In this document: in pieces, positions 40,409 through 50,621 of the stretch | Layout: each line of letters begins with the position of its first letter | How positions within the stretch are numbered: position 1 is the first letter of the stretch | Assembly: GCA_023091735.1 (NCBI GenBank) | Contig: JALKBU010000057.1 | Coordinates: 41,390 to 105,389 of the forward strand | Source: Trichomonas tenax | Lineage: Eukaryota > Parabasalia > Trichomonadida > Trichomonadidae | Reading direction: 5' to 3' | DNA length: 64,000 nucleotides | Position numbers and translations under genes: made by a program | Notes under the pieces: generated by a model | Told to the model about the DNA's origin: nothing | Database searches by the model: none | What the model saw: only the letters and a program-made list of their open reading frames with translations

Positions 40409-41382
40409 TTAAAAAATTTGTTTGGACGATAGAACTATATTTGTGAAATTTACATAGCTTACTTCCGATTGCCTTTTTTGTTCGTTTTTCCTTCATTTCT
40501 GTGTTCTTTTATGATTACAGAGCCTATTTTTGTGGAAACTTTGATAAAAGGATCTGTTTCGAAATATTTTCTTTCGATATTTGGCCTTATTACAGTGGAA
40601 AACAGAGAAATATCGATTCTTTTAAAAAATGCAACAAAAAGTGAAGTTATTTTATTGTCATATTTGATCTAATTTACGTGTCATTTGCTCTCAAATAACG
40701 ATTATACGTGGCAATTTTCATTCAAATTTTTGGATTAATTTTTTATACGAAGTCTCAATTTTGCAAATATGCTATTATTGTTGTATTGAATTTGAGTGCG
40801 CACATGTGTTATAAACTAAAATCGTCCAAGTTGTAAACTATTCAATTCAAAATTTTAACTTTTCATAATACTTTTGACGAAACTTAAAGAAAATTTTCAA
40901 AATCAAAATTATTATCATAGTATAATATCATAGGTGTAAAATGATAATGATTGTTAAAAATTTGACATTTTTTACAAGTTATATTTGACGTGTAAAAAGT
41001 TTTTATTCGTCAAAAATATAATATGCATTATAAAACATCAGATAATGAGTATTGAGCTTTGATAGAATGACAAAAAGTGAAATGTAGGCTATGCAATCCC
41101 ACTTTAGCATACATGAGCGATTAAATGATCACTTCTAATTTTTTAAATAATTTTAATATATTTGCTTAACAAAATAGATCTATTATTCAAACATTGGATT
41201 ATTTTCTTTTTCGGAGTAGATATATTTACATGGCAAAATATTTTTGTTCAAAAGTCAAAATAATTTTGAATGATTTACAGGTCAAAATGTAAAATAATTT
41301 TATTAGAAATCGTATTTAAAGCATTGTGTCAACATATACGTAATTTTAGTCGTAAAATATCGGGATTTCTATAGTAATATCT
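40409..41382. other. 1-kb spacer with several TTTACATGNCAAA-like motifs
   Basis: Motif copies near 40673 (TTTACGTGTCAT), 40708 (ACGTGGCAA), 40985 (TTTGACGTGTAAA), 41225 (TTTACATGGCAAA) and 41275 (TTTACAGGTCAAA). No gene is supported. Confidence 0.45.
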
Positions 41383-41805
41383 TTAAATATTGTCGACATC
41401 TTCCTTTGTCCAGACAATGATGCCATCAGCGTTAGCGGCTGGAGCATCCTCTGCTTCTTGCTCTGTCAAGAAGTCGCGGTCCTCGAATTCGCCCAATTTC
41501 TTGAGCTCCTTGACCTCATCTGGTGTGTACTTCTGGATGATATCTGCCTTTGTATCCTCCTCTTCACGAAGAGAGATGAGAAGGATATCGTTCTGGACGA
41601 TGAAGAGACGGCCACGGAACTTTCCACGGATTTTGCACTGGCGGACTTTGTGGTCGTTGCAGATGCACTCGAAACGCTTGTCACCGAGGGAGCGTGTAAC
41701 CATGCCATAGACCTGCATCTCGTCGGCTGTGATGAGCTCTGTGTTCTGCATCCTCTCCTGGTTCTTCTTTCTCTGAGTTAATGTAGCGTGCTTGCTTTTA
41801 CCCAT
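41383..41805 (-). CDS. Translation initiation factor eIF1A
   Basis: A 140-residue eIF1A, which helps the 40S subunit bind initiator tRNA and scan for AUG. The N-terminal tail is basic (MGKSKHATLTQRKKNQERM), the OB fold runs from about 25 to 95 with YGMVTRSLGDKRFECIC, KVRQCKIRGKFRGR and ILLISLREEEDTKADII (family: I-R-G-K-(L/M)-R-K-(K/R)-V-W and V-G-L-R-D-(Y/F)-Q), then YTPDEVKELKKLGE and an acidic C-terminal tail (VDNI at the end). Start: the ATG at 41805, preceded by CATCAAA; the frame extends five codons upstream only to a TTG. A single compact gene as in other eukaryotes. Confidence 0.95.
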   Translation of the reverse strand: MGKSKHATLTQRKKNQERMQNTELITADEMQVYGMVTRSLGDKRFECICNDHKVRQCKIRGKFRGRLFIVQNDILLISLREEEDTKADIIQKYTPDEVKELKKLGEFEDRDFLTEQEAEDAPAANADGIIVWTKEDVDNI

Positions 41806-43616
41806 TTTGATGTTTTTCAAAAGCTCTGTTCGACCTTTGTCTTCTAAAAAAATTATGGAAGGACAAAAATTTTGCGTTTTTGTTATCTGACTTACGATGC
41901 AGGCCTAAAATTGTGCTATTTCGAACATAAATTTTGGATATTGTATTTTGAATATAACCTTATTTCTCGATGGAATTGTCATTGGCGGAAAAACTTTGAT
42001 TAAAGATTTTGGTCATTTTAAATTAAATAATCATATAGAGGAGCTTTTATACTATAAAGTTATTCATATTATTTTAGATTATTTTATAATCCTCATTCAA
42101 TATGTTCAATATTAAAATTAATAGTTCTCAAATTCTTCAATAGAATGAGTGTCAATTATATTTTCTGATGTAATGAATACATCTAGATTTATAAAGTTGT
42201 TCTTCAATTTGTAAATTTGATAAATTAATTTTTTCATATATGAAGATATGCTAATGATAAATATATAGAAAAGTGTTTTATAAAACCATTTGTGTACTAT
42301 TTTTTAGATCACATCAAAATTTCGAAATTTTTATGAGAGATTGTCTAGCGCCTATTGTCATCTCATGTAATGCGTGTAATGAGGGTAAAGGTTATTTGCA
42401 AAAAAAATGACTTTTTAAAAAAATCGATTATATATTGTAAGTTTGGCTGTATTATCAGGGAAAAATGTTGTCGCCAGTATATCTCATTAATTATTCGATA
42501 TATTTGCAGCATTAGCTTTGAAGGATTTATGAAGCTGTTGTAAATAAAGCATCAGCATTAAGTTCGAGCATTTGTTAAACTAAACGAACTTTTTTGCACG
42601 TTCCTTTGGTCTTGTTGCATTCACAGTGTATCTCTTTACATTTTCATCATTTGAAATATACTTTCGCTGTAGGTCAAAGTATTTATAGTATTTGCTTATA
42701 AATTAGCGAAAATATCACCTTGAATTTTTTTTCTCGTTTACTCTTTTGAGTTTTGCGATTTTTAACGAGTGACCCCCTATAGATCAGATCAGATAAAACA
42801 TTTACGTGCCTTTCTGGGGTTCTGTTTCCAGTGGTATCAATAATATCTCTGCAAATAAAGACCAAGCCGCTCATCCAATATGATTTTGCTTAAACAAACA
42901 CTATCTTGTATTGGAAGATGATGGAAGCTCTTCTCTTAACTATTGTCGGTATAACTGCATGTTAATAATATAGATGTAGCCTATATTAAAACGCAGAATT
43001 TATAAATATATTAACAAAATCAATTATAATTAATACATTCATAAACAGTGTGATTATAGATTATTATTTTAAGAATATGAGACTCTGTTTTTGTATTTTT
43101 AAAAAAGCAATAATTTAAATTAGTTAGTATTTCCATTTATTTTAATAAGAAATTTGTGCTTTTCAGGGGGTGCTGAGTATGTGAATAGCATTTGCTTGTC
43201 TATTTAACTTGAGGATCTCCATGCCTCAATGAGATTTCAGCGAATTTTGACATGTAAAATAACGAAAATCACCATTTTTGACACTTATTATCTAACATTT
43301 ATCATGTAAAGTCGAAAATTTGATATGTAATGTTACCAATGACCAAATTTTGTGTGAACTTGAGGTAGCATAACTTTAGGTATTCTCGATGTTTGGGCAA
43401 AGGAATGCCGTTTGACTCCTGAGCGTAGCATATTTTTTCTTTTCTATTTTTTGATTTTTCTAGGGGAACTCTTGCAAAAATAAGCGAGCGAACGCTATAA
43501 TAGTGAGATGTATTTGTTATAATCATCAAAGAGATTCATAACAGAAGCCCATTAATGATTTGTAATGGGTTTCTGTTTGTAATCATATCATGATTAAGTA
43601 ATAGCTTGCTAAGATC
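41806..43616. other. 1.8-kb AT-rich region with few signals
   Basis: Several short frames (42355-42543 plus, 42683-42874 minus, 43302-43529 minus) lack motifs and credible start contexts, so none is called. Motif copies TTTTGACATGTAAAA near 43246 and CATGTAAAGTC near 43304. A strong hairpin sits at 43540-43577 (listed separately). Confidence 0.4.
43540..43577. other. 15-bp hairpin followed by a second short palindrome
   Basis: AACAGAAGCCCATTA (43540-43554) and TAATGGGTTTCTGTT (43563-43577) pair over 15 positions with one G-T pair and an 8-base loop. About one base further on, TAATCAT-ATC-ATGATTA makes another 7-bp stem (43580-43596). This is far above what the AT-rich background usually gives. 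Function unknown: a transcription end signal for the minus strand, a structured RNA or a transposon end are all possible. Confidence 0.6.
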
Positions 43617-43793
43617 ATGAAACAGATTGCACCACTAGAATCAGCACCACAAAAAGCACGTAAATATTTCATCAGATTCATCCAGGAATGGGGTTACTCG
43701 TTTAAAATCGCAAAATTCAAAAAGGTCAACAAGAAAAAAAGTGGAGCCAAATATCAAAGAAAATCAAAGCAAAATAAGATTTTTGTCATGTGA
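43617..43793 (+). CDS. Possible small Lys-rich protein
   Basis: A 58-residue frame starting MKQIAPLESAPQKARKYF and very basic in its second half (KFKKVNKKKSGAKYQRK). A hydrophobic/aromatic helix (YFIRFIQEWGYSFKI) precedes the lysine tail. Its codons are not simply AT-driven, and a TC precedes the ATG. It resembles no family that I can name; a small ribosomal or nucleolar protein, or a remnant of a mobile-element DNA-binding domain, are possibilities. It ends 130 bp before the 3' end of the opposite-strand NOMO-like gene. Confidence 0.35.
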   Translation: MKQIAPLESAPQKARKYFIRFIQEWGYSFKIAKFKKVNKKKSGAKYQRKSKQNKIFVM

Positions 43794-43922
43794 ATGTTAT
43801 GTAAAGAATATTTTGTTTTGATTTTGTTGAAACATAAAAAAGGAAGAAGGATTTTAATATTTTTTGTATTTATGAATTTGTTTTTTGATACAAAAATAGC
43901 TATATTATATATAAAGTAAGAC

Positions 43923-46900
43923 TTAGCGCCTTCTCTTGCTGAATAAGCGGGACTTGATTTCTGTCCAGATTGGGAAGAAGTTAAAGGCGATGATGAAGGC
44001 AATACCAACAATGACTGCTGTGATTGTTGCCTGGACCTCTGTAACTTTCTCGAAAGCGACGTCGACTGTCTCAGCAACATCGCAGTGGATGTTAGCGTTG
44101 TTTCTGGCGGAGTCAACTTCGACTGTTGGGCATGTGAACTGAGCGCCGTTCCTGGATGAGACGATTCTAACGTTGTACTTTTCCTCTGTGCAGTTTGTGA
44201 AGAAGAAGAATGAGGATGTCTCGGACTGGAATCTGAACTCCTGGACTGGGCCCTTAGCGTTCTCGAGTAAGACGACGAGAGAGCTGAGCATTGTCCTGTC
44301 GATGTCGATCTCACCGAAGATGTTGTAGCTGGATCCTGGGCGGATGGAGTTGAATCTGACGCCCTCGTAGTCACTCTCACCAAGGTCGACTGTGATGTGG
44401 CCTGGTGTGATTCTGCCGGCCTTGGATGTGCCGGAAGCCTGAGCTGTGACTGTGTAGGTGCAGTTTGGAAGGAGGTTGCCAAGTCTGAAGCGGCCGTTGA
44501 TGTCAGTCACTTCAGATGTCTTCTCGCCGCTGGCGTGGATGGCTGTGACCTCAACATCTGGCTCTGGGCGGCCGGAGATGGATCTGACTTCACCGCTGAT
44601 GCCGAAGCGAGAGCGGATGACTGTGAAGACAAGGGAGTAGTCAGCGCCGTCCTTGAGTGTGTATGAGGCCATGGATGGCTCGAAGATGTGCTCACGCTTG
44701 ATTGGCTTGACGAAATACTCACCTGGAGACAAGTCGCTGAAGAGTGTGCTGACCTTGTCTGCTGTGAGTGTCATCTTGAAGCCATCGGCGCGTGTGAGGG
44801 CGAGGAGCGTTCCAGCGCCCTTCTCGTCGCTGAATGTGACGTTGATTGTTGCCAACTTCTGTGCTTCGAAGTCGAAGGAGTTCTCAACTTGGGCGATGTA
44901 GTAGCCAGCCTTCTTTGCAGAGAGGACGATGTTAGCGTTAGATGGGTGAGAGCCGAGGTTGTAGACACCTGCGTTTGTTGTGATAGATGTTCCGATGACC
45001 TTGTCACCAACTGTCGCTGTGATTGTAACTCCCTCGATTGGTGGGACGATCTTTCCTGTGTATTCAACACCGCGGATGATCTCGAATGAGATTCCGCAGC
45101 CGGAGCAGTCTGTTGGGACCTGTGTCTGGACTGTTGGTGGCTCGACGTAGAATGGAGCTGCGACAGCAACACGGACGTTGACGATCTCTGGGAGATCCTG
45201 TGTGAACTTGTATGGCGCCTTGAGTGGCTTCTCGTTGACGAAGACCTGGAACTTGGACTCTGGGACAGTATTCTTGATCTGGACTTCTCTCTCGATCTTC
45301 TGGACGATGATGCGTGTGTTGTCCTTGAGATCGACTGGGTCGAAGATATGGCAGTCGGCTGGAGAGACTAATGTGCTCTCGACCTGGACCTCGTTGGATC
45401 CACGCTGGAGATTGAGTGTCTTCTGGCCGCAGGAGACTGTCATAGCGTGGGATGATGTGATTGTGAACTTGTAGGCCTTGTGTGTAGCGACAACGCCTGT
45501 CTTGACCTCCTTGCTGTTGACGTTGATGGATGGGATAGAATCCTCCCAGACTTGGTTCGATGGGTGGATGAGCTTAGCGGAATAAGTGCCGAACTCGACT
45601 TCCTCCTGGAAATCGCCCTTTGCATCAACTGGGATGGAGTAGCGTGTCTGGGAGTTGGAGAGGACGACCTTGAGCTCACCGCACTCACCTAAGCACTTGA
45701 CAGAGCCGGAAATCTTGGACTTAACTGCGCGGAATTTAACTTGGTCGAATGGAGCTGTGACCTTGAACTCGTTGGACTCGAATCCGCACTCAGATGTAGC
45801 CTTGATCGTGACTTCCTTGCCGAATGGTGATGAAAGTGTGAAAGATTTGTTTGTAATTGTGAATGAAGATGAAATAGCGCCAGAAACTGAGATATCAGCA
45901 GAAGCGCACTCAACAATGCCGCTGATCTTAGCGTTCTGTACCTTGACAACGATGTCTTTGATTGGCGTTGTAGCGATCTCGTTAATCTTTGGTGTTTCGA
46001 ATGTATAGAAAGGAAGCTCAGCAAAGAAAGATGGCTCTTTGGCTGGAATGATGTTCTTGAATGTGAATTCACCGTTAGCGTTTGTTGTTGCCTTTGTTCC
46101 CTCTGGATTCAATGTGACGACGACGTTAGCGAGTGGCTGGCCATTTGGATACTGCACGGAGCCGCTGATTGTGACGCCGACGTATTTGAGTGTCAGTGGT
46201 TTCGGAAGTTGAGAAGAAGTGACTGAAAAACTCAAAGGAGAGATGTAAACGCCATTTTCAGCGCTGTTGAGACGGTAGTTACCTACATTGAGATTCTTGA
46301 GCAAGAAGAATCCGTCTGAGTCTGTTTCAACCTCTCTCTGTGCAGCGCCGCTCAATGTGAGCTTAATTTTTCTTGGTGTGACGCCCTCTGGGAATACGAC
46401 TTTGCCGTTCTGTGGCCAATCAGTAATCAACAAAGGTGGGCAAACAGCGCAGTCATTATCGACAACAACTGTCTGTAGCTCTGCAATCGCGTCTTTTACG
46501 CGAACTGTGTATTTTCCGGAGTAAACTGGACCGATGGTGAACGCGCCGTTGTTGTTTGATGTTGTTGTCAAGTGAATGTTGCCATCAATTTGATCAATTT
46601 GGACATTTAATGATGCTGAGACGTCAACAGTTTCACCGGAAGATGTTTTCGTTGTGATTTTGCCTGATATTGCGAAACCGAGGACTTGGAAGTCGATATC
46701 GCTGTTGAATGGGAAGTTTACATTTTTAGAGGCCGGAGAAAAAACCATTCCTGCCGGGCCTTGGACAGAAACGACGAGCTCGTGGTATGTCGGCGTTGGG
46801 ATCAGCCAATAGCCGGTTGGCTGCACTTCAGCCGTATCTACGATCGATCCTTGCGGAGTTTTAACGATAACTGATAGTTTTGAAAGGAGTTCTGCTTTGT

Positions 46901-46988
46901 TCCCGTTGAATGGGAAATTGACTTTGATGAATCCACCGACTCCGACGTCTTCAGAGGCGATGGACGCGAAAAACAAAAACGTGAACAT
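43923..46988 (-). CDS. NOMO-like ER membrane protein
   Basis: A 1021-residue type I membrane protein. It has a short signal peptide (MFTFLFFASIAS), then begins EDVGVGGFIKVNFPFN, closely matching the start of mature NOMO (nodal modulator). About nine to ten beta-sandwich units of the carboxypeptidase-regulatory/SpaA type follow, with repeated phrases such as SGKITTKTSSGE, ISGSVQYPNGQPLANVVVTL, NANGEFTFKNI and SGEVRSISGRPEPDVEV. A single C-terminal membrane helix (about 988-1008, ITAVIVGIAFIIAFNFF) precedes a basic tail (KSRLFSKRRR). NOMO works with nicalin and TMEM147 in the ER translocon that inserts multi-pass proteins. The coding sequence is clearly GC-richer than neighbours, suggesting strong expression. 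Confidence 0.9.
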   Translation of the reverse strand: MFTFLFFASIASEDVGVGGFIKVNFPFNGNKAELLSKLSVIVKTPQGSIVDTAEVQPTGYWLIPTPTYHELVVSVQGPAGMVFSPASKNVNFPFNSDIDFQVLGFAISGKITTKTSSGETVDVSASLNVQIDQIDGNIHLTTTSNNNGAFTIGPVYSGKYTVRVKDAIAELQTVVVDNDCAVCPPLLITDWPQNGKVVFPEGVTPRKIKLTLSGAAQREVETDSDGFFLLKNLNVGNYRLNSAENGVYISPLSFSVTSSQLPKPLTLKYVGVTISGSVQYPNGQPLANVVVTLNPEGTKATTNANGEFTFKNIIPAKEPSFFAELPFYTFETPKINEIATTPIKDIVVKVQNAKISGIVECASADISVSGAISSSFTITNKSFTLSSPFGKEVTIKATSECGFESNEFKVTAPFDQVKFRAVKSKISGSVKCLGECGELKVVLSNSQTRYSIPVDAKGDFQEEVEFGTYSAKLIHPSNQVWEDSIPSINVNSKEVKTGVVATHKAYKFTITSSHAMTVSCGQKTLNLQRGSNEVQVESTLVSPADCHIFDPVDLKDNTRIIVQKIEREVQIKNTVPESKFQVFVNEKPLKAPYKFTQDLPEIVNVRVAVAAPFYVEPPTVQTQVPTDCSGCGISFEIIRGVEYTGKIVPPIEGVTITATVGDKVIGTSITTNAGVYNLGSHPSNANIVLSAKKAGYYIAQVENSFDFEAQKLATINVTFSDEKGAGTLLALTRADGFKMTLTADKVSTLFSDLSPGEYFVKPIKREHIFEPSMASYTLKDGADYSLVFTVIRSRFGISGEVRSISGRPEPDVEVTAIHASGEKTSEVTDINGRFRLGNLLPNCTYTVTAQASGTSKAGRITPGHITVDLGESDYEGVRFNSIRPGSSYNIFGEIDIDRTMLSSLVVLLENAKGPVQEFRFQSETSSFFFFTNCTEEKYNVRIVSSRNGAQFTCPTVEVDSARNNANIHCDVAETVDVAFEKVTEVQATITAVIVGIAFIIAFNFFPIWTEIKSRLFSKRRR

Positions 46989-47505
46989 TTTTTTGATGGC
47001 CGAAAAAAAATGTTGGAGAGGGTAATTTTACCCTTTTACCTATATTTCTATTTTTACTTTGTGTTTATATTGTAAATCTTCTGTAAATCCTAAATAACTT
47101 AACTCTCTCGCTTAATTTTCAATTCATTTTTTCAATTTTGTTATAAAAATGTTGTTTGTTTTTATAAAAATTTAATTTTCTATATCAAATATTAGATAGT
47201 TTTAAAATCTGATTAAATACAATCATTCTATTTTTAATTTATTATTGATTTAAATGCTAATTTTGAAATATGATCTAACTTTTAAATTAACAAAAAATAT
47301 TTTGTCGTAATATTTAAAAGATTTCGACAATAATCAAAATTCTTTGTGTATAGCTTATGTGTCTTGTATTCGCTCACTAAAATGAAAAGTATATTTTCGG
47401 ATTATATATTTTATTTATCGTTACTTGGTAAGTGAAATACAAGGAGTTTAGGTGGCTATAAGAACAAAAGTATCGTTTAGATTATAATAAATTAATACAA
47501 AAAAT
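46989..47505. promoter_or_regulatory. NOMO promoter with AGGGTAA dyad
   Basis: AGGGTAA-TT-TTACCCT at 47019-47034 is a perfect 7-bp dyad with a 2-base centre, about 31 bp upstream of the NOMO-like start. The element GGGTAA also occurs near other starts in the window. The rest of the spacer is AT-rich with no other feature. Confidence 0.5.
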
Positions 47506-49080
47506 TTAATGCATAGAATAACGCAAAACACGGTCGATCTTCTCTTTCAAACCTTGGAATTTCTGACACTCCCACTCAAGAAATGCGTAATCCAACTGAA
47601 TCTTGTTGCACTGTTCGATACAAGTTTGGTCGACTTTGGATTCTTTCTCCCAGTTCGGGTCAACGACGATATCAATGGATGTCTGTCTAACTTCTAAAAG
47701 AGCGTCTCTAAAATCATTCAACGCGTTCAGGGCTTGATCAATCACTTGGACAAAGCTTGCTTCGAAGTTTGAGAAACCTCTGTAGACTTCTGTAACATTC
47801 ATGTTGTATATCGAGAGAATTTGGTTGAGATATTGCAAATGAGAACAATTTAATTTCATATTCTCAAAATCTGCTGGTTTCTTTGGAGGAACACATTCTG
47901 TTTTACGTCGTGGCATCTGCGCTGTGACTGTTTCTATCTGTGGGATTGCGTCTGGATTGAAATAATCGAGATTCTCAGAGATAACTGATTTCGCGAGTTC
48001 TAAGAACTTCATGAACTTAGATTCGTCTTCATCGAACACTTGCTCCATCTTTACACGCTCTGAAAGACAGAGAATGTCAAATTGTTGAGAAATAAGCTGA
48101 ATTCTGCGTTGATATAATAATTTTCCGAAAAAGTCGATTTTCTTGAGGAATTTCGTGAAATTGACAAACATTTGGTTCTGTGTGTTGATTGTTGGTGAAA
48201 CAAAATTCATGTGGAAATCGATATCTTGTGATTCCGAAATAAATTTGTTAATTGCTGTCTGTTGCAACTGAAGTTCTCCGATCAGCTGCTTCTGTATTTT
48301 GTCCAAATCTCCGAATGGGTTTGGTTCTGGAATGTAAGGAAGAGTTGGATCAATCCACTGCATGAAAACCGATTTAATCGGCTCCTGGAGAGTGTCAAGT
48401 TGGTATTTGTGTGTATCAGCACCAGCAGCGATCAAAATTCTCGCGATATCAACATTATTTTTGGCAATTGCGATGTCTAAAGCTGTGTCTGTTTCGTTTC
48501 CTTGGTAATTGGGGTCAACACCGTACTGAACTAACGCGTATGTGATTCTTGTAAATTTGTTTCTTGCTGCAATAATCAATGGCACAGAAGCGTGATCGAA
48601 AGAAATTGTTGGTGAGTGTGCTTCAAGTAAAAGCATGACAATGTCGTGATTGCCCTTAGATACGGCGATTGACAGCGGCAGATTTGGCGCAAAGTCGCTA
48701 TCTACAATACTTGGATCTGCTCCGTGGTCAAGGAGCGATCTTACGTAGTAAAACTTGTTCGCCTGTGTCGCAGCGTGGAGTGGTGTATTTCCATTTTCGT
48801 CTTTTTCGTTTATATCTGCTTGTGTGTCGATTAATGCGTCAAAAGCGGACTTATTGTCTTGTGAAATCGCGAATTGAAACAGGCCCTTGGTTTCACAGCC
48901 ACTTTCTAGGAGCAATTTAAGTGAATCCAAGTTCCTGTTGTAGATGCAGTGATGAGCAGCTGTTAAATCTTGCATTTTTTCTGGATTAGATCTGTCTACG
49001 GCCAGAGGATAGCGCTTGTTCACGTCCACCGTCGTCTTCAGAAAGTCAACAATCGAGTTATATGTTGTATCCAGTCCCAT
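47506..49080 (-). CDS. Ankyrin-repeat protein with helical C-terminal region
   Basis: A 524-residue protein. Residues about 35-235 hold six or so ankyrin repeats, for example DENGNTPLHAATQANKFYYV followed by RSLLDHGADP, LPLSIAVSKGNHDIVMLLLE, VPLIIAARNKFTRITYALVQ, and TALDIAIAKNNVDIARILIAAGAD. The remainder (255-524) is helical, with LQLQQTAINKFISESQDIDF, LLYQRRIQLISQQFDIL and similar stretches, perhaps a membrane- or filament-binding bundle; no named domain is seen. Trichomonads carry hundreds of ankyrin proteins, and partners cannot be inferred. It is divergent from the coiled-coil gene at 49512 across 431 bp rich in both recurring motifs. Confidence 0.9.
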   Translation of the reverse strand: MGLDTTYNSIVDFLKTTVDVNKRYPLAVDRSNPEKMQDLTAAHHCIYNRNLDSLKLLLESGCETKGLFQFAISQDNKSAFDALIDTQADINEKDENGNTPLHAATQANKFYYVRSLLDHGADPSIVDSDFAPNLPLSIAVSKGNHDIVMLLLEAHSPTISFDHASVPLIIAARNKFTRITYALVQYGVDPNYQGNETDTALDIAIAKNNVDIARILIAAGADTHKYQLDTLQEPIKSVFMQWIDPTLPYIPEPNPFGDLDKIQKQLIGELQLQQTAINKFISESQDIDFHMNFVSPTINTQNQMFVNFTKFLKKIDFFGKLLYQRRIQLISQQFDILCLSERVKMEQVFDEDESKFMKFLELAKSVISENLDYFNPDAIPQIETVTAQMPRRKTECVPPKKPADFENMKLNCSHLQYLNQILSIYNMNVTEVYRGFSNFEASFVQVIDQALNALNDFRDALLEVRQTSIDIVVDPNWEKESKVDQTCIEQCNKIQLDYAFLEWECQKFQGLKEKIDRVLRYSMH

Positions 49081-49195
49081 TCTCGATTTTTGGAATCAAA
49101 CGGTCACGTTTACTTTTTCTTGGCACTTTTGGTTATTGACAAGTAAATCATCATTTTTGTCAAACATTTTTACAAAACCGAAAAATTTCAGATTT

Positions 49196-49480
49196 TTTTG
49201 ACATGTAAATAAACAATTTACATGTCATTTTACTAAAAATTATTGTCATTTAAGAAAAAATTCAATAGACTTTGGCATGTAATTTAGATTGTTTGTCAAA
49301 TAAATTGAAGTTTTTATAAAAGTTATATTTGAAAAAGTAAAATTATTTAGAAATAGTATCCAAAAGTTCAATAAAAATCATTTTTGACATGTAACAATTT
49401 ATGTCAAAATAATTTCAGAATTTTTCAATAAATGGAAAAAAATGTGTCAATATATTAATGTCACGTTTTCGTTTTTAGTC
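49196..49480. promoter_or_regulatory. Shared divergent promoter with both recurring motifs
   Basis: TTTTGACATGTAAAT near 49197, TTTACATGTCATTT near 49217, TTTGGCATGTAA near 49271, TTTGACATGTAA near 49383 and ATGTCAAAA near 49401 lie between the ankyrin and coiled-coil genes. An AGTCACTTTT site lies near 49477, about 35 bp before the plus-strand ATG. Confidence 0.5.
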
Positions 49481-49511
49481 ACTTTTCGTAGTCAGTTTAC
49501 AATAATTTTAT

Positions 49512-50570
49512 ATGACTGCACCAGCTTTAGACAGACAGATACAGGAATTTCAGTTCCGAATTCAGCAGAAACTGAAACTTCAGGACGATGAAATTAATCG
49601 TTTGGCTGATCATCTTGTTAATATTAAATCAAAAATTATCGAAACACAGAAAAATTGCGCAAAAGTTAATGATCAGATAGAACAAGTCAAAGAATATCAC
49701 GCGGCACTCGCAGAAAAGCGAAAAATAGATTTCGAATCACGACTTTCGCAAATTCACGTAAATCATCTTCAAGACGTTCAACAGCTTCAGGAGTTTCAGG
49801 CTGCACAGATCGCTGAGTTGCAGAAAGAATTCCAAGAGTGTTTGGACAAAGTTGGAATCCAAAGCAAGGAAAAATCTTCGGAAGAAAACGCAGCAATAGA
49901 AAACGAATTAGACAACGTCAGAACACTCCTTCAGAGCCTCCAAGAAGCTCTAGAAGAAGCAAAATCACAAAGAGAAGACGCATCAAGTGGAACATTTGAT
50001 CAAGTCGCAGACGTCGATCAGGGCGTGATAGAGGAGCTCAGAGAGACTCTCATCATCCGTACAGAGGACAGAATGAGAAATCTCAAGAGTTCAAAAGCTA
50101 AATTACAACAATGCATTAATCTCATCGAAGATTTAGACAGAAAGCACGAATTGACTGTTCTCCAGAAGCGCCAGAAGTTGTCTGAGTGCCAGAGAGTCTA
50201 TGAAGAGACAAAACAGCAACTCACAGAGGAAAGAAACATGCAAAGAGCTGACGAGCAAGAAAGACTGCGTGAAGTTAATCTTCGGAACAAAAGATTGCAG
50301 AGGCTGAAGAAGAGGCGTGAAGCAGACCATTCATCGAATCTCAGACAGACGGCATTAGAAGCTGATTTAGTTAGAGGCGCTGGCGGAATCAAATTGAATT
50401 CATATGTTCCTGATAATGCACTCGGAGAGCGTGAGAAGCTGAATCAAGCGTTAGAAGCGAGGAAGAGATTATTGAAACAGAAGGAGAAACTCCTGTTCGA
50501 GGAGAGAGAAGAGAATGATAATTTAAAGAGCGAGATTGGAAGGTTGAAGCATATTATTCGTTTTGGTTAA
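49512..50570 (+). CDS. Coiled-coil protein
   Basis: A 352-residue protein that is almost entirely heptad coiled coil, rich in Gln, Glu, Leu and Lys (ALDRQIQEFQFRIQQKLKLQ, KSKIIETQKNCAKVNDQIEQ, ERLREVNLRNKRLQRLKKRR). A break at about 160-175 (EDASSGTFDQVADVDQG) separates two rods. The C-terminus ends LKSEIGRLKHIIRFG. I do not recognise the family; cytoskeletal or centrin/flagellar-root components are common homes for such proteins in trichomonads. No membrane segment or enzyme motif is present. Stop is TAAA. Confidence 0.85.
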   Translation: MTAPALDRQIQEFQFRIQQKLKLQDDEINRLADHLVNIKSKIIETQKNCAKVNDQIEQVKEYHAALAEKRKIDFESRLSQIHVNHLQDVQQLQEFQAAQIAELQKEFQECLDKVGIQSKEKSSEENAAIENELDNVRTLLQSLQEALEEAKSQREDASSGTFDQVADVDQGVIEELRETLIIRTEDRMRNLKSSKAKLQQCINLIEDLDRKHELTVLQKRQKLSECQRVYEETKQQLTEERNMQRADEQERLREVNLRNKRLQRLKKRREADHSSNLRQTALEADLVRGAGGIKLNSYVPDNALGEREKLNQALEARKRLLKQKEKLLFEEREENDNLKSEIGRLKHIIRFG

Positions 50571-50621
50571 AAAATAATGTTATGTGTTGTTTAGTTTTAT
50601 TACAAACAAATAGTTTTTTAT

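Noticed and set aside
42683..42874. 63-codon minus-strand frame in the 41.8-43.6 kb spacer
   Set aside because: No motif, no initiator-like start, and composition typical of AT-rich spacer.
43209..43235. Interleaved complementary blocks TTGAGG/CCTCAA and ATCTC/GAGAT resembling a pseudoknot
   Set aside because: The connecting loops (0 and 1 base) are too short for a real H-type pseudoknot; they are more likely alternative small hairpins or chance.
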